Source of the DNA: a virus
Virus record (IMG/VR): IMGVR_UViG_3300046718_000600
Span: 1-29,840 of that record
Direction: 5' to 3' (one strand)
DNA: 29,840 bases
In this document: positions 14,414 to 23,229 of the stretch, piece by piece
Layout: each line of letters opens with the position of its first letter
Position numbering within the stretch: the first letter of the stretch is position 1
Position numbers and translations under genes: made by a program
Notes under the pieces: generated by a model
The model's database searches: none
Told to the model about the DNA's origin: nothing
What the model saw: only the letters and a program-made list of their open reading frames with translations

Positions 14414-15153
14414 TGCTGAAGAAATCTCGTGTCTCCGGGACGATGGACGTCGGGCGGCTGGCGAACGCTCTGTCGCGGCCGGGCATCGACCCGCGCACCT
14501 GGGTCACGCTGGCGACGGTGACGGCGTTCCACCTCGACGCGAACGACGGGCCGTATGTCGACGTGTCCATTCTGACCGACATGATGATCGACAATGACGG
14601 CAACCCGGTGCCCCACATCGAGACGGCTCGGGTGGGCTCGTTCTACGCGGGCAACGGCTTCGGTTTCTACGCGCCGTTGGCGGTGGATGACGAGGTGGTC
14701 GTCGGGTACCCGAACGGCGACCCGGACCACGGGCTGGTGGTGATGGCGCGCGTCTGGTCGAACCCTGACCCGCCGCCCACTCTTGCCAACGACCACCCGG
14801 CCGACCTGTGCCTCCAGGTCCAGAAGGACGTGACCCTCCGCATCCAGGTGTTCGGCGCCGGCAACGTCGTGCTCGGCAGCGAGAACGGGAAGGTGCTGCT
14901 GGGTGAGGAAGGCGCTGACCGGGGCGTGGCCCGCGGGCCGGCGCAGCTTGGCAACGGGGATGCGGTTGGGATTGTCACTGTCCCGAACCCTGCTGGCGTT
15001 CCTCCGACGATTGCTGTGGCAGGCGTGCTGACGTTCGTTGGTACGGGGTCGCTGCTGTTCACACCGACGGACCCAACGGTCCCTCCGGTCTCTGGGGCCA
15101 TTCCGTTGGCCGGTGAGATTCGCACTGCGTCGGACAAGGTGAAATCGGTATGA
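14413..15153 (+). CDS. Baseplate spike protein (gpV / gp5-like, OB fold)
   Basis: 246 residues. After a short N-terminus comes an OB-fold region (about 27-118) with WVTLATVTAFHLDANDGPYV, FYAPLAVDDEVVVGYPNGDP and GLVVMARVW, the order expected for gpV and Mu gp45. A repetitive beta region follows with LRIQVFGAGNVVLGSENGKV and LLGEEGADRGVARG, as in spike and VgrG proteins, where the piercing beta-helix follows the OB domain. No lysozyme domain and no His-rich iron tip were seen, so a separate tip or a short spike is possible. It starts by a TGATG overlap with the hub gene and ends with an ATGA overlap into the next gene. Confidence 0.8.
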   Translation: MLKKSRVSGTMDVGRLANALSRPGIDPRTWVTLATVTAFHLDANDGPYVDVSILTDMMIDNDGNPVPHIETARVGSFYAGNGFGFYAPLAVDDEVVVGYPNGDPDHGLVVMARVWSNPDPPPTLANDHPADLCLQVQKDVTLRIQVFGAGNVVLGSENGKVLLGEEGADRGVARGPAQLGNGDAVGIVTVPNPAGVPPTIAVAGVLTFVGTGSLLFTPTDPTVPPVSGAIPLAGEIRTASDKVKSV

Positions 15154-16019
15154 GCCTCGGCTGGGGCACAGGCGGCTGGGGGCACGACCGGTGGGGCTTT
15201 GGTACGCCCTTCACCGAAGGCCCTGAGCTTTTCATCCAGAGCGCGTTCGCGGTCACGACACACTCGGTGCGGGTACTGTTCAGTACGGAGCCGCTGACGA
15301 CCTCGACGACCACGCTGGGCAGCGCGACTAACCCGAATGAGTGGACGGTCACCCGGTTGAACGACGGGTTCCAGTTCACTGTCCAGGCCATCATCGAGCA
15401 GCCCTCGGTCATTTTCGAGGGGTCGAACACCCCCGTGTTCGACGTGTACGTGCTGGAACCGCTCGGCTCTCTGGCCATCGCGCTGAACGTCTCGGCGCCG
15501 AACCTACTCCGTGCGGATGACCAGCCGATGATTCCGCCGACGGACTTCGGCTTCGTCGGGCTCGCGGGGCTGGCGACGGAGCGCCCGGAAGTCCCGATTC
15601 AGCGGCAGATCAACACGGTCGATGTCGCCAACCCACCGTTCCCGCCGACCGGGCAGTCCATCGGCGGCACACTCGTCATCAATCCGTCAGGGGACTACCA
15701 GTCGACTGCCGGGGCGGAACTGGTGCGGAAGCTCATCATCCGGCGGCTGACCACGCCCACCGGAGGCTTCTTCCACCTCCCTGACTACGGCTTCGGCGTG
15801 GGCGTGAAGGAGAAGTTCTCGACGACGGCGCTCATCCTGCTCAAGGCGCAGCTTGAGAAACAGATTCTGCTGGAGACGGAGGTCGAGGCTGCGTCGGTCA
15901 CGCCCGTGTTCCAGCCGACCAACAACTTGTTGCTGATTCAGATTCAGGCCAAGCTGCGGCCGTCGGGCGATACGTTGAAGACAACCGTTTCAGTCTCACA
16001 GGGCGGCATCGTTTTCTGA
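15150..16019 (+). CDS. gp25-like baseplate wedge protein with N-terminal extension
   Basis: 289 residues, while gp25/gpW proteins are near 110-140. The C-terminal part (about 185-285) fits the family: ELVRKLIIRRLTTPTGGFF, HLPDYGFGVGVKEK, a helix with LLKAQLEKQILLETEVEAA and a closing strand (LLLIQIQAKLRP). The N-terminal 170 residues are a separate beta-rich region that opens with a Trp/Gly motif (GWGTGGWGHDRWGFG, residues 4-18). gp25 is the sheath-initiating wedge protein, so the extension may anchor an extra baseplate or fibre part. ATG 15150 overlaps the spike stop (ATGA). Confidence 0.82.
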   Translation: MSLGWGTGGWGHDRWGFGTPFTEGPELFIQSAFAVTTHSVRVLFSTEPLTTSTTTLGSATNPNEWTVTRLNDGFQFTVQAIIEQPSVIFEGSNTPVFDVYVLEPLGSLAIALNVSAPNLLRADDQPMIPPTDFGFVGLAGLATERPEVPIQRQINTVDVANPPFPPTGQSIGGTLVINPSGDYQSTAGAELVRKLIIRRLTTPTGGFFHLPDYGFGVGVKEKFSTTALILLKAQLEKQILLETEVEAASVTPVFQPTNNLLLIQIQAKLRPSGDTLKTTVSVSQGGIVF

Positions 16020-16027
16020 GGTGATGC

Positions 16028-17221
16028 GTGGCTGACTTCCCATCGTTCAACGACCTGTTCCGCGCCGCCCGAGATGAGATTCTCATCCGCAACGGGCAGC
16101 TTTCCCGTGAGGCAGTGGAGCGCCCGGGAACGGATGCCAACGTGCTCATCGCGGGGGCGACGGCGTGCGGTGACGACGTCGTCACCCAGCTCATCCAGGT
16201 GCAGGCGGGGCTCTTCCTCGACTCGGCCACGGGCCAGGCGCTCGACCGCCTGGTGTTCGACCGCTACGGGCTCTTGCGCAAGCCGGCCGCCGCCGCGCTC
16301 GGGGAGGTTCGGTTCGACACGGTCAACCCCAGCCCGTCGAATTTCGCCATTCCGGTGAACACCATCGTCGCGACGGCGGACGGCCGTCAGTACGTCACCA
16401 CGGACTCGGCGTCATTCGGTCTCGGCTCGGAAGGCCCGGTGCGGGTGCCGATTCGCAGCGTGCTCGCCGGCTCGGACCAGCAGGCGCAAATCGCGACCAT
16501 CATCAACATCGTCTCGTCGATTCCGAACTCGGCGCCCGACCTCCAGGTGGACAACGAGCTTGCGACGGCCGGCGCCGATGACGCGGAGACCGATGCCAGC
16601 CTCCGTGGCCGCGCTCGCGCCTTCTTCACCACGGCGCGGAAGGGCACGCTGGACGCCATCGTTCAGGGCGCCCTGGCGTTCCCGGGGGTGAGAACGGCTG
16701 AGGGGTTCGAGGTGCTGGACGCCGGCGGGCACCCCAACCGGCTCGTGCAGCTTGTTGTCGCGGACCAGTTCACCCAGACGCTGGTGGACTACAACCCGAC
16801 GCCGCCCGGGTACCAGGAGCAGTCTCAGATACTCGCGCAGGCGGTGTCCGACTCCCTGTCGGATGTCCGCGCGGCGGGCATCTTCGTTGAGGTCACCGTT
16901 GCGGTGCCGACCATTCAGGCCATTGTTCTGGCGCTGACCTTCACGACGGGGGCGGACACGGTCGCCCTCACTCAGTCAGCCAAGGGCGTCGCGGTCAACT
17001 ACACGAACTCCTTGAACCCGGGGGAGCCCTTCGTGGTGGCGGACCTGAACGCGGAGATTGACGCCATCCCCGGTCTCGTTCCGACGGGGTCGTCCGTCGT
17101 CACGCCGGCCGGTGACGTGGTGCCGCAGACCCTGGAGGTCATCCGCACGTCGTTGGCGGCGGTCAACATCGGCTCGTGCGACTGCACGGTCACCGATAGC
17201 GGTAGGAAGTCGACCGGATGA
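16028..17221 (+). CDS. Baseplate J-like wedge protein (gpJ / Mu gp47 / XkdT)
   Basis: 397 residues, typical length. N-terminal helix (FPSFNDLFRAARDEILIRNG), a helix-loop with DSATGQALDRLVFDRYGLLR, a strand-rich insert with DTVNPSPSNFAIPVNTIV, then the hallmark helix around TDASLRGRARAFFTTARKG (about 193-211; J proteins have an acidic start, R and a following Tyr/Phe), a segment with PGVRTAEGFEV, and a C-terminal domain (SDSLSDVRAAGIFVEVTV). It connects the gp25 wedge to the fibre-bearing periphery. The GTG start follows GAGGTGATGC. It overlaps the next gene by 4 bases (ATGA). Confidence 0.87.
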   Translation: MADFPSFNDLFRAARDEILIRNGQLSREAVERPGTDANVLIAGATACGDDVVTQLIQVQAGLFLDSATGQALDRLVFDRYGLLRKPAAAALGEVRFDTVNPSPSNFAIPVNTIVATADGRQYVTTDSASFGLGSEGPVRVPIRSVLAGSDQQAQIATIINIVSSIPNSAPDLQVDNELATAGADDAETDASLRGRARAFFTTARKGTLDAIVQGALAFPGVRTAEGFEVLDAGGHPNRLVQLVVADQFTQTLVDYNPTPPGYQEQSQILAQAVSDSLSDVRAAGIFVEVTVAVPTIQAIVLALTFTTGADTVALTQSAKGVAVNYTNSLNPGEPFVVADLNAEIDAIPGLVPTGSSVVTPAGDVVPQTLEVIRTSLAAVNIGSCDCTVTDSGRKSTG

Positions 17222-19035
17222 CCGCGCCGCTTCCACCGTGCGAGCAGCCCTGCTCCCTGGCTGTCTTTCACAACCAGGCGTACTTCCTGTCGCTGTTCGA
17301 CCGGTTGTACCCGCCCGGATACCTCGACCCGCTCAAGAGCCCTGGGCCGGGCTACGAGTTGCTTCAGGCGTACGCCGCGCTGTTCGAGCGGCTGTCGCTC
17401 GCGGTCGCGCGTATCGACTGCGGCGACCACATCCTCCAGAGCTTCGGCGCGGTCTTCTCGACGGCCACGGTCACGTTCACGACCACGGGGGACTTCTCGA
17501 CCTCGCCAGATTGGGGCGGGGACGGCAGCGTTCAGATTCTCGCCGGCACCGTAGTCACGACGTCGAGAGGTGACCGCCGGTTCACGACGCTGGCTAGCAT
17601 GTCGTTCCTCAATTCGGACCCGGGAACGGTTGGAGCCATCGCGCTCCAGACGACGACGAGCGCCGCGGTGGACGCGGTTCAGACGACCATCCCGGTCATC
17701 AACAACGGCACGGACGGCTTTCCGACCAACATCCGCCCTGACTCGTTCAGCGTTATCAAGATCGAGAACGAGTACATCGCGTATCTCAGTCTCACGACGG
17801 GTGTCGGCGCCAGCTTCACGAGTTGCATCCGTGGGTGGCGCCCACTGACCAACCCCGCCGCTGCGCATCCTGCCGGTGTCCCGGTCACGCTGTACTTCAC
17901 GCAGGACCTGGGCTTCGATGTCATCCCGGTCCTCGCGACGCAGCCGGCGTTCGAGTTCAATGTGCCGGGACCGGTCACCATCAAGAATGGTGATGTGCTA
18001 CCGGGCGAGATCGACACCATCCAGCAGCTCATCGCCAACCCCATCTTCCCCGTTGCCGGCTTCCCGAACTTCATCACGGCGCAGGTCACCACGGCGACGT
18101 GTGGGCGGGCGCCGCTGCTCGATGCGCTGGGCGCCGACCGCGGGCTGCCACGACACGACGGTGAGACCGACGACTCCTACAAGAACCGCATCCGCACGCT
18201 GCCCGATGTCGTCACGCCGGATGCTATCGAGGCTGCGATTGGCCGGGTGCTCGGCCCCATCGGGACGGTCACCACCTGGCCGCCTGACTTCCCGTCGCAG
18301 GCGCTGTTCTTCGACTTCATCGAGACGTGGGAGATTGATTACCAGACGGCGTGGGATTGCCCGAGCCCAACGTATCCGACGACCACTCTTCAGGTCGCAC
18401 TGACCAATGTCGCGACGACAGCAACGGTTCTGAACACCGTCGGCTACCCGGCGACCGGCGTCATCCAAATCGACAACGAGCGGATGACGTACACGGGCAT
18501 CACGAGCATCAGCTTCACCGGGCTCACCCGCGGCGCGGGCGGGACGGTGGCGGTCGCTCACGCTATCAACGCATCTGTCAACATGGCGGGGACGCCGACG
18601 ACCGCTGTCGGCATCTCGCCGAAGATTCCGACGGACCTGTTCGTCTACGACCCGGACGCTATCCCCGGCCACGACATCTACCCGTTCAACAACCGGTGGC
18701 TCTCGGAGGAGGACTTCCGCGGCGCGTTCATCGTGGTCGTCCCGAACTACCCGGCCATCACGGACGTGGGGATGGTCTATGACGACACGGCCAGTTTCCC
18801 GTTCGACTTCCTGACGTACAACGATGCGGCGGTGAACATCGGGCAACGGTCATACAGCGCCTACGACCTCGACGTGTTCTTCTCCATCGAGGGGCCGAAC
18901 AACCGCACGCTGACGGGCGGCGGGTACGACGGCTTCGACTTGGGCAAGCAGGCAGTGTACAAGGGGCTGGCCTCTCAGCTTCAACGTGTCAAGGCGGGCG
19001 GCGTCCTGGCCGTCATCGAATTGCAGGGAGAGTAG
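17218..19035 (+). CDS. Baseplate I-like protein with two inserted beta modules
   Basis: 605 residues, much longer than gpI (about 170-200). The N-terminus (SLFDRLYPPGYLDPLKSPGPGYE, landmark LFDRLYPPGYLDPL) and a helix (LLQAYAALFERLSLAVARID) fit the start of gpI/XkdU-type proteins. A conserved-looking section at about 302-345 (GADRGLPRHDGETDDSYKNR and VVTPDAIEAAIGRVLGP) resembles J/I-like wedge domains. Between and after these lie two copies of the GFP/GYP...SFTG module at about 150-227 and 389-457, the same module as in the sheath. The C-terminus (about 460-605) has no assigned role. It follows J directly, as expected for I. Confidence 0.7.
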   Translation: MTAPLPPCEQPCSLAVFHNQAYFLSLFDRLYPPGYLDPLKSPGPGYELLQAYAALFERLSLAVARIDCGDHILQSFGAVFSTATVTFTTTGDFSTSPDWGGDGSVQILAGTVVTTSRGDRRFTTLASMSFLNSDPGTVGAIALQTTTSAAVDAVQTTIPVINNGTDGFPTNIRPDSFSVIKIENEYIAYLSLTTGVGASFTSCIRGWRPLTNPAAAHPAGVPVTLYFTQDLGFDVIPVLATQPAFEFNVPGPVTIKNGDVLPGEIDTIQQLIANPIFPVAGFPNFITAQVTTATCGRAPLLDALGADRGLPRHDGETDDSYKNRIRTLPDVVTPDAIEAAIGRVLGPIGTVTTWPPDFPSQALFFDFIETWEIDYQTAWDCPSPTYPTTTLQVALTNVATTATVLNTVGYPATGVIQIDNERMTYTGITSISFTGLTRGAGGTVAVAHAINASVNMAGTPTTAVGISPKIPTDLFVYDPDAIPGHDIYPFNNRWLSEEDFRGAFIVVVPNYPAITDVGMVYDDTASFPFDFLTYNDAAVNIGQRSYSAYDLDVFFSIEGPNNRTLTGGGYDGFDLGKQAVYKGLASQLQRVKAGGVLAVIELQGE

Positions 19036-19038
19036 AGA

Positions 19039-20232
19039 ATGGCCAACGCCCCTTGGGATAGAGAAGTCATCAACACCCGCGAACGCCCGCTGTCGAGCGA
19101 CATCAATATGGTCGAGTCGTACAGCGACCAGGAGGTTCGCAACTTCGTTCAGGCGGTCTATGCGACGCGCAGCCCGGCGTTCAGCAACAACCACGCGGTC
19201 GACAACCCGCCCACGGGGACGTCGGCAGTTCCGACTATCGGCTGCATTGGCTCTGCTCTCCAGGTGCGCAATCCGGCGCTGCCCGTCATGGACGTGCAGA
19301 TGGACTCGGGGCTCGCATTCATGAACGACGGGACGCCGACCACCTCTGTCGGCGGCGTCTCGGGGCTGAATGATGTTTCCCCTATCAAGCCGGTCGTGCT
19401 GGTGCTTCCACTTCCTCAGTCGGCGCCGCTGTTCACGGGAATCAACCCGGGCGGCGGTACAGCTCGCGTCGACCTCGTTGAGATCAAGCTGCCGCGCCGG
19501 TTCTTGGACCCGACGTCACGCGACATCCTCAACCCCACGTCGGGCGCGTTCACCCCGCAGCTTGTGAACAAGACGCTGTCGTACGTCCTTGACCAGAGTC
19601 AGGCGACGACGGGCGGTTCCGGCGTCCTGAACTACAAGATGGGCGTGCCGACGGTGGGCGCCATCTATCCGACGCTCGGTGTCCCGACGCCTGACCCGGG
19701 GTACGTCGCACTCGCGTACATCAACGTCGGGCCGGCAGACACCCAGATTGGGGCGCTCAACATCGTCGATGTGCGCCGGCAGTTGTACGCGGGCGGCGTG
19801 ATGACGTGCGCCTTCTCGGCCAACATCCAGAGCACAGGCCCGACCACGGCGACGGCGACGATGACTTCTGTCGTTGGTCCTCCTGGCGTTCTCATCAACG
19901 TGTCTGCCCCGACCCGGCCGACGACGGGTGTGAACGGGTCCACGTCGTTCAACATCAACGTGGTGGCTGCTTGTGCGTTCACGACTCGCGCCGTCATCGA
20001 ATTGTCGTTCGCCTCTAACATCGCCATTCTCACGGACACACTCAGAAACAATTACGGCGTGAACCAAGTCGCGGTGACGTCTGGTATTCAGACGGAGTTG
20101 AACGCCGTCACCTCAAGCCCGCAGATTGCCGTCGGGCAGGGAACCACGATCTGGCGAGCGAACGTCACGGTGCAGTGCGGTGACGCCGCTCTCGTCGGTG
20201 TCGGCGGAACAATCTCTATCCTCCAGGGGTGA
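19039..20232 (+). CDS. Probable fibre/baseplate-attached structural protein
   Basis: 397 residues of mostly beta sequence. Near the start is INTRERPLSSDINMVESY (residues about 9-26): an Arg-x-x-Ser-Ser-Asp-x-Asn segment followed by acidic residues, a pattern seen near the N-termini of phage proteins that attach to the baseplate. The middle has an extended stretch (FLDPTSRDILNPTSGAFTPQ), then an immunoglobulin-like C-terminal half (AFSANIQSTGPTTATATM and similar strands, about 250-397). It follows the I-like gene, and the ATG follows GGGAGAG. I do not recognise a named family; a tail fibre adaptor is the best guess. Confidence 0.6.
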   Translation: MANAPWDREVINTRERPLSSDINMVESYSDQEVRNFVQAVYATRSPAFSNNHAVDNPPTGTSAVPTIGCIGSALQVRNPALPVMDVQMDSGLAFMNDGTPTTSVGGVSGLNDVSPIKPVVLVLPLPQSAPLFTGINPGGGTARVDLVEIKLPRRFLDPTSRDILNPTSGAFTPQLVNKTLSYVLDQSQATTGGSGVLNYKMGVPTVGAIYPTLGVPTPDPGYVALAYINVGPADTQIGALNIVDVRRQLYAGGVMTCAFSANIQSTGPTTATATMTSVVGPPGVLINVSAPTRPTTGVNGSTSFNINVVAACAFTTRAVIELSFASNIAILTDTLRNNYGVNQVAVTSGIQTELNAVTSSPQIAVGQGTTIWRANVTVQCGDAALVGVGGTISILQG

Positions 20233-20238
20233 GCTTAG

Positions 20239-22002
20239 ATGGCTCAGGCAGACATCACCATCAACGGCATCGACGAGTCGGACGATGACATGGTCATCGA
20301 CGATGTCGTCCTGCTCAACAACGTCAACAACGGCGGGGAGACGACGTTCTTCTGGCAGATCGTTGACCAGCCGCCTGGGCCTGACGATGTCCTATCCTCG
20401 ACGAACACACAGGCGTCTTCCTTCACCCCGCAGAAGGAAGGCACGTACCTCATCCAGCTCACGGTCAACACGACGCTCGTCGACCGGAAGATTGTCGGCA
20501 TTCGCCAAATCAAGAGTGGTATCCGCATCCCGGCTGCGCAGGAGACGGTGCAGGCGGGTACTCGTGGATGGGCGCAGTCTGCCGGCATCCTGCTCCAGCT
20601 TCTCGATGACCGCGCGGCTGACTCTGGCCTCTTCATCGCTCCGGTGGCTACAGCGGCTCCGCCGCTGTCTGTCGGGCAAGTGTGCCGTGCTGTCTCGACG
20701 GAGGTTCTCAAGGCGGGGCTCCCCGGACAGGAGTTCATCACCGGCTGGTCAGGCACGAACGCGACCATTGGGACGAACATCGACCAGCAGTTGGCCGTCG
20801 CCATCTCCGCGCTCGATGGCTCAGCGCCGCCGTTCGCCCCTGGAGAGATGGTCATCTTCCGCCTCTACGGTCCCTACGATGGGCTGACCGGAGCGCCGGC
20901 TTCAGGTGACTCTGTCTTCGTCAGCAACACCGGCTTCATCAGTACGGTTCCAGGCACGGTGCCTCGCAAGATTGGCAACGTGACCCGTTCCAGTGCCGGC
21001 ACCTACGACGTCTGGGTGGACGGCTCCGGTGGCCCGGACGGCGCGGTGCTGACGCTGCTTCCGCCTGTCAACGTCGACAAGTCCCCGGCGGTCATCGGTG
21101 CCGGGCTCACGGCCGCCCGGTTTGACCACAAGCACGACATCAACACGGCGGTGGTCGGGTCCATCACCATCGGCGCCGTTGCAGCCGAAGGTGTAGCAAC
21201 CACGCTCGCTCGTTCTGACCACACGCACGGCTTCGCATCGCCGGCTGTTCCAGTGAACGTGGACAAGTCCGCCGCGTCTGCGGGTGTGGCTGCGACGGTG
21301 GCGAGGTCAGACCACAAGCATGACATCACGACGGCGACCCCAGGCGGCATCCTGGTCGGTGACGTGGCGGCGGAGGGCGTAGCCACGTTCCTCACCCGCT
21401 CTGACCACAAGCATTCTCTGGCTGCGCCTGCCGCCCCGGTCAACGTGGACAAGTCGGCGGCTTCAGCCGGCGTCTCGACCAACGTCGCGCGTCAAGACCA
21501 CAAGCACGACATCAGCACTGCCACGCCAGTGTCTGTCAGCAACATCAACACTGAGGGTGTCGCCTCCACCCTTGCGCGGTCAGACCATACTCACCTGGGG
21601 ATGTTCCTCCAGACGGTGTTTGCTGAGATCACCGTCGACACCACTACGCTATCGAGTACATTCGTGTCCCTGCTGTCGCAGGTCATCACTACTCAGACTG
21701 GAACGAACCTGCTCATCTACCTCACCTCGGGGGTGTCGAACAACACGAACGATAGGGACGTTTTCTTCCGCGTCCAGGTCGACGGCGTGACCAAGCGCGG
21801 TGTCGGCGTGGAATGTCACGCAAATGGTGAAGCTGTTTCGGCGGCTATGGTTCTCAAGGTGACCGGGTTATTGGCGGGCGCGCACACGGTGCTTGTTCAG
21901 TGGCGCGCGTCGACCGGTGGCGCGAACACGGCTCAGATTCGTCCGGTGACTGCGCCTGATGCTGAGCACTTCTCGCTGCTGTTGGAAGAGGTGACGGTGT
22001 AG
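20239..22002 (+). CDS. Tail fibre protein with 31-residue HxH repeats
   Basis: 587 residues in four parts: an Ig/PKD-like N-terminal domain (about 1-85: TFFWQIVDQPPGPDD, then KEGTYLIQLTV); a mixed domain (about 85-285) with IRIPAAQETVQAGTRGW; a repeat shaft (about 285-455) with six D-H-x-H motifs at His 297, 328, 359, 390, 421 and 450; and a C-terminal beta-sandwich (about 460-587) with DVFFRVQVDGVTKRGVGVEC and LLAGAHTVLVQWRAS, resembling a TNF/C1q-like jelly roll. HxH motifs bind iron in T4 gp37-type fibres. The protein is probably a trimeric fibre whose C-terminal head touches the host. Confidence 0.8.
   Translation: MAQADITINGIDESDDDMVIDDVVLLNNVNNGGETTFFWQIVDQPPGPDDVLSSTNTQASSFTPQKEGTYLIQLTVNTTLVDRKIVGIRQIKSGIRIPAAQETVQAGTRGWAQSAGILLQLLDDRAADSGLFIAPVATAAPPLSVGQVCRAVSTEVLKAGLPGQEFITGWSGTNATIGTNIDQQLAVAISALDGSAPPFAPGEMVIFRLYGPYDGLTGAPASGDSVFVSNTGFISTVPGTVPRKIGNVTRSSAGTYDVWVDGSGGPDGAVLTLLPPVNVDKSPAVIGAGLTAARFDHKHDINTAVVGSITIGAVAAEGVATTLARSDHTHGFASPAVPVNVDKSAASAGVAATVARSDHKHDITTATPGGILVGDVAAEGVATFLTRSDHKHSLAAPAAPVNVDKSAASAGVSTNVARQDHKHDISTATPVSVSNINTEGVASTLARSDHTHLGMFLQTVFAEITVDTTTLSSTFVSLLSQVITTQTGTNLLIYLTSGVSNNTNDRDVFFRVQVDGVTKRGVGVECHANGEAVSAAMVLKVTGLLAGAHTVLVQWRASTGGANTAQIRPVTAPDAEHFSLLLEEVTV
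21121..21597 (+). repeat. Tandem 93-base repeats encoding D-H-x-H motifs
   Basis: Six units, spaced 31, 31, 31, 31 and 29 codons, each ending in an R-S/Q/F-D-H-K/T-H motif after a GVA/GVS-type stretch. Pairs of units alternate between a VNVDKSAASAGV form and an AEGVAT form, which suggests a two-unit (62-codon) duplication. Confidence 0.85.
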
Positions 22003-22004
22003 CG

Positions 22005-22295
22005 GTGTCGGACTATTTCAACAGGCGGGACATCCAGGGCGTGTCGTCATTCGACGACCCCAACGCTCTGTTCGACTTCAAGTTCGAGGCGCCCCAACAG
22101 GTCATCCAGAACGAGTCGACGGTGGCCATCGAGCTGTCCTGGGATGGCATCTTCGTCCATGCGCGCCTTCCGCCCACAGGTCCGTCGTCGGTCATCGCAT
22201 GGTCGGACCACTCCCGGGCGAAGTGCTACATTCGGCGGGAGTCAGGCGTCGGAGGCGGAGCTAAGATGGTCACAGTCATGGCAGCCACCCGATGA
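22005..22295 (+). CDS. Small unknown protein, probable fibre accessory
   Basis: 96 residues starting at GTG 22005, two bases after the fibre stop; GAGGTGA lies about 14 bases upstream. The sequence opens with DYFNRRDIQGVSSFDDPNAL and then shows strands (STVAIELSWDGIFVHARL) and IRRESGVGGG. It looks like a compact beta protein. I do not recognise it. Its coupling to the fibre gene suggests a fibre-associated or chaperone-like job, which is inferred. Confidence 0.6.
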   Translation: MSDYFNRRDIQGVSSFDDPNALFDFKFEAPQQVIQNESTVAIELSWDGIFVHARLPPTGPSSVIAWSDHSRAKCYIRRESGVGGGAKMVTVMAATR

Positions 22296-22408
22296 TTCAC
22301 CTCATTGGACCCAAGCAGAATGAGGGCGTCCCGACGTGGGTGCTGTGGGCGGGCTGTGTCATCTCCGCTGGCCTTGGCTGGCTGGTCGAGATGTGGGTGG
22401 GGTGGTAG
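22292..22408 (+). CDS. 38-residue predicted membrane protein
   Basis: The ATG at 22292 overlaps the upstream stop (ATGA) and the stop codon at 22406-22408 touches the next ATG, so the frame fits exactly between two genes. The product starts MIHLIGPKQNEGVPTW and continues with one hydrophobic segment (about residues 13-38) holding five Trp. Short polar N-terminus, one membrane span, Trp at both ends. Without this frame the 113 bases would be an unusual gap in the operon. A role in membrane insertion, host lysis or superinfection is possible; none is shown by the sequence. Confidence 0.6.
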   Translation: MIHLIGPKQNEGVPTWVLWAGCVISAGLGWLVEMWVGW

Positions 22409-22633
22409 ATGCCTCCTGATTTTGAAGGCACAGACGGCACCGGAGGCGTCGTCCCACCAGCGGACAATGCGTGGCCGGGTGAGGTCGTCGATGGCACGCC
22501 GAACGGCGTCATCACGATGCAGATGCTGGGCGCGCTCAATGAGATCACCGCCAGCCTGCGGCGCATCGAGATACACCTCCAACTCATCACGGGTGCGGAG
22601 TTGGCAACCGGACCGAAAACTGAGGTGAAGTGA
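22409..22633 (+). CDS. Small unknown acidic protein
   Basis: 74 residues: a Gly/Pro-rich acidic first half (FEGTDGTGGVVPPADN) and a helical second half (MQMLGALNEITASLRRIEIHL) that looks like a short coiled coil. The ATG directly follows the stop of the 38-residue gene, and the stop overlaps the next ATG. A coiled-coil trimerisation or linking peptide is possible. No family recognised. Confidence 0.6.
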   Translation: MPPDFEGTDGTGGVVPPADNAWPGEVVDGTPNGVITMQMLGALNEITASLRRIEIHLQLITGAELATGPKTEVK

Positions 22634-23226
22634 TGTTCATCGAAGACGGCAAAGGCGGCGGCTTTCAGGCACACGTAGATGGCGAGAACCGGCTGTCGAC
22701 TCTCGCCCAGACGCTTCCCTCACGAGCAGTCGCCTCCATCCAGGGGGACTCTGGGTACTTCTTCACGACGTCCGTCATCACGCTCACCTCGGCGAATGAG
22801 TCGGGGCTGCTCTACATCAAGAATCTGAGCCAGAACCGAGTGTTCGTCATCGAGACTGTCCAGGTTTCCCTCGGTCTGTCGACGGGTGGAACGGCGAAGG
22901 ACGTCATCCTCAAGGTCTACCCGAACCCGACGGCGGGCACGCTGCTCACTGCCGGCACGTCGGTGGCGGCTGTCAACTCCAACTTCGGCTCGACGGTCCC
23001 GGCGCAGGCTCAGGTACTCGTGGGGACGGAGGGTTCGACCATCGTCCCGACGGCGACCAACATCCAGTTCATCCTTCGTGACCAGCTCTACACCAATCTC
23101 AATGTGGTGGCATGCTTGCCCATCGGCACGGCCTCGGCACTCTCCATCACCCCCGGTACTGCTAACACGAGCATGAAGGTCGTCCTCGCAGTCGCCGGCT
23201 TCTACATCCCTGACGACTTCTCGTAA
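22633..23226 (+). CDS. Virion adaptor/decoration-like protein with AHV N-terminal motif
   Basis: 197 residues. I chose ATG 22633, which has GAGGTGA 5 bases upstream, over GTG 22630. The N-terminus contains GGGFQAHVDGENRLST (residues 8-23); the next gene has a close counterpart, GKQAHVTDDNALLVS. The rest is a beta-rich domain (LLYIKNLSQNRVFVIETVQ, then KDVILKVYPNPTAG) with an ordered alternation of hydrophobic residues and a conserved-looking end (VVLAVAGFYIPDD). The N-terminal motif is common in phage virion proteins and may be a docking element. The partner is unknown. Confidence 0.65.
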   Translation: MFIEDGKGGGFQAHVDGENRLSTLAQTLPSRAVASIQGDSGYFFTTSVITLTSANESGLLYIKNLSQNRVFVIETVQVSLGLSTGGTAKDVILKVYPNPTAGTLLTAGTSVAAVNSNFGSTVPAQAQVLVGTEGSTIVPTATNIQFILRDQLYTNLNVVACLPIGTASALSITPGTANTSMKVVLAVAGFYIPDDFS

Positions 23227-23229
23227 GCC

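Noticed and set aside
21121-21597. CRISPR array
   Set aside because: The repeats are in-frame coding repeats of 93 bases with no fixed short repeat and unique spacers.
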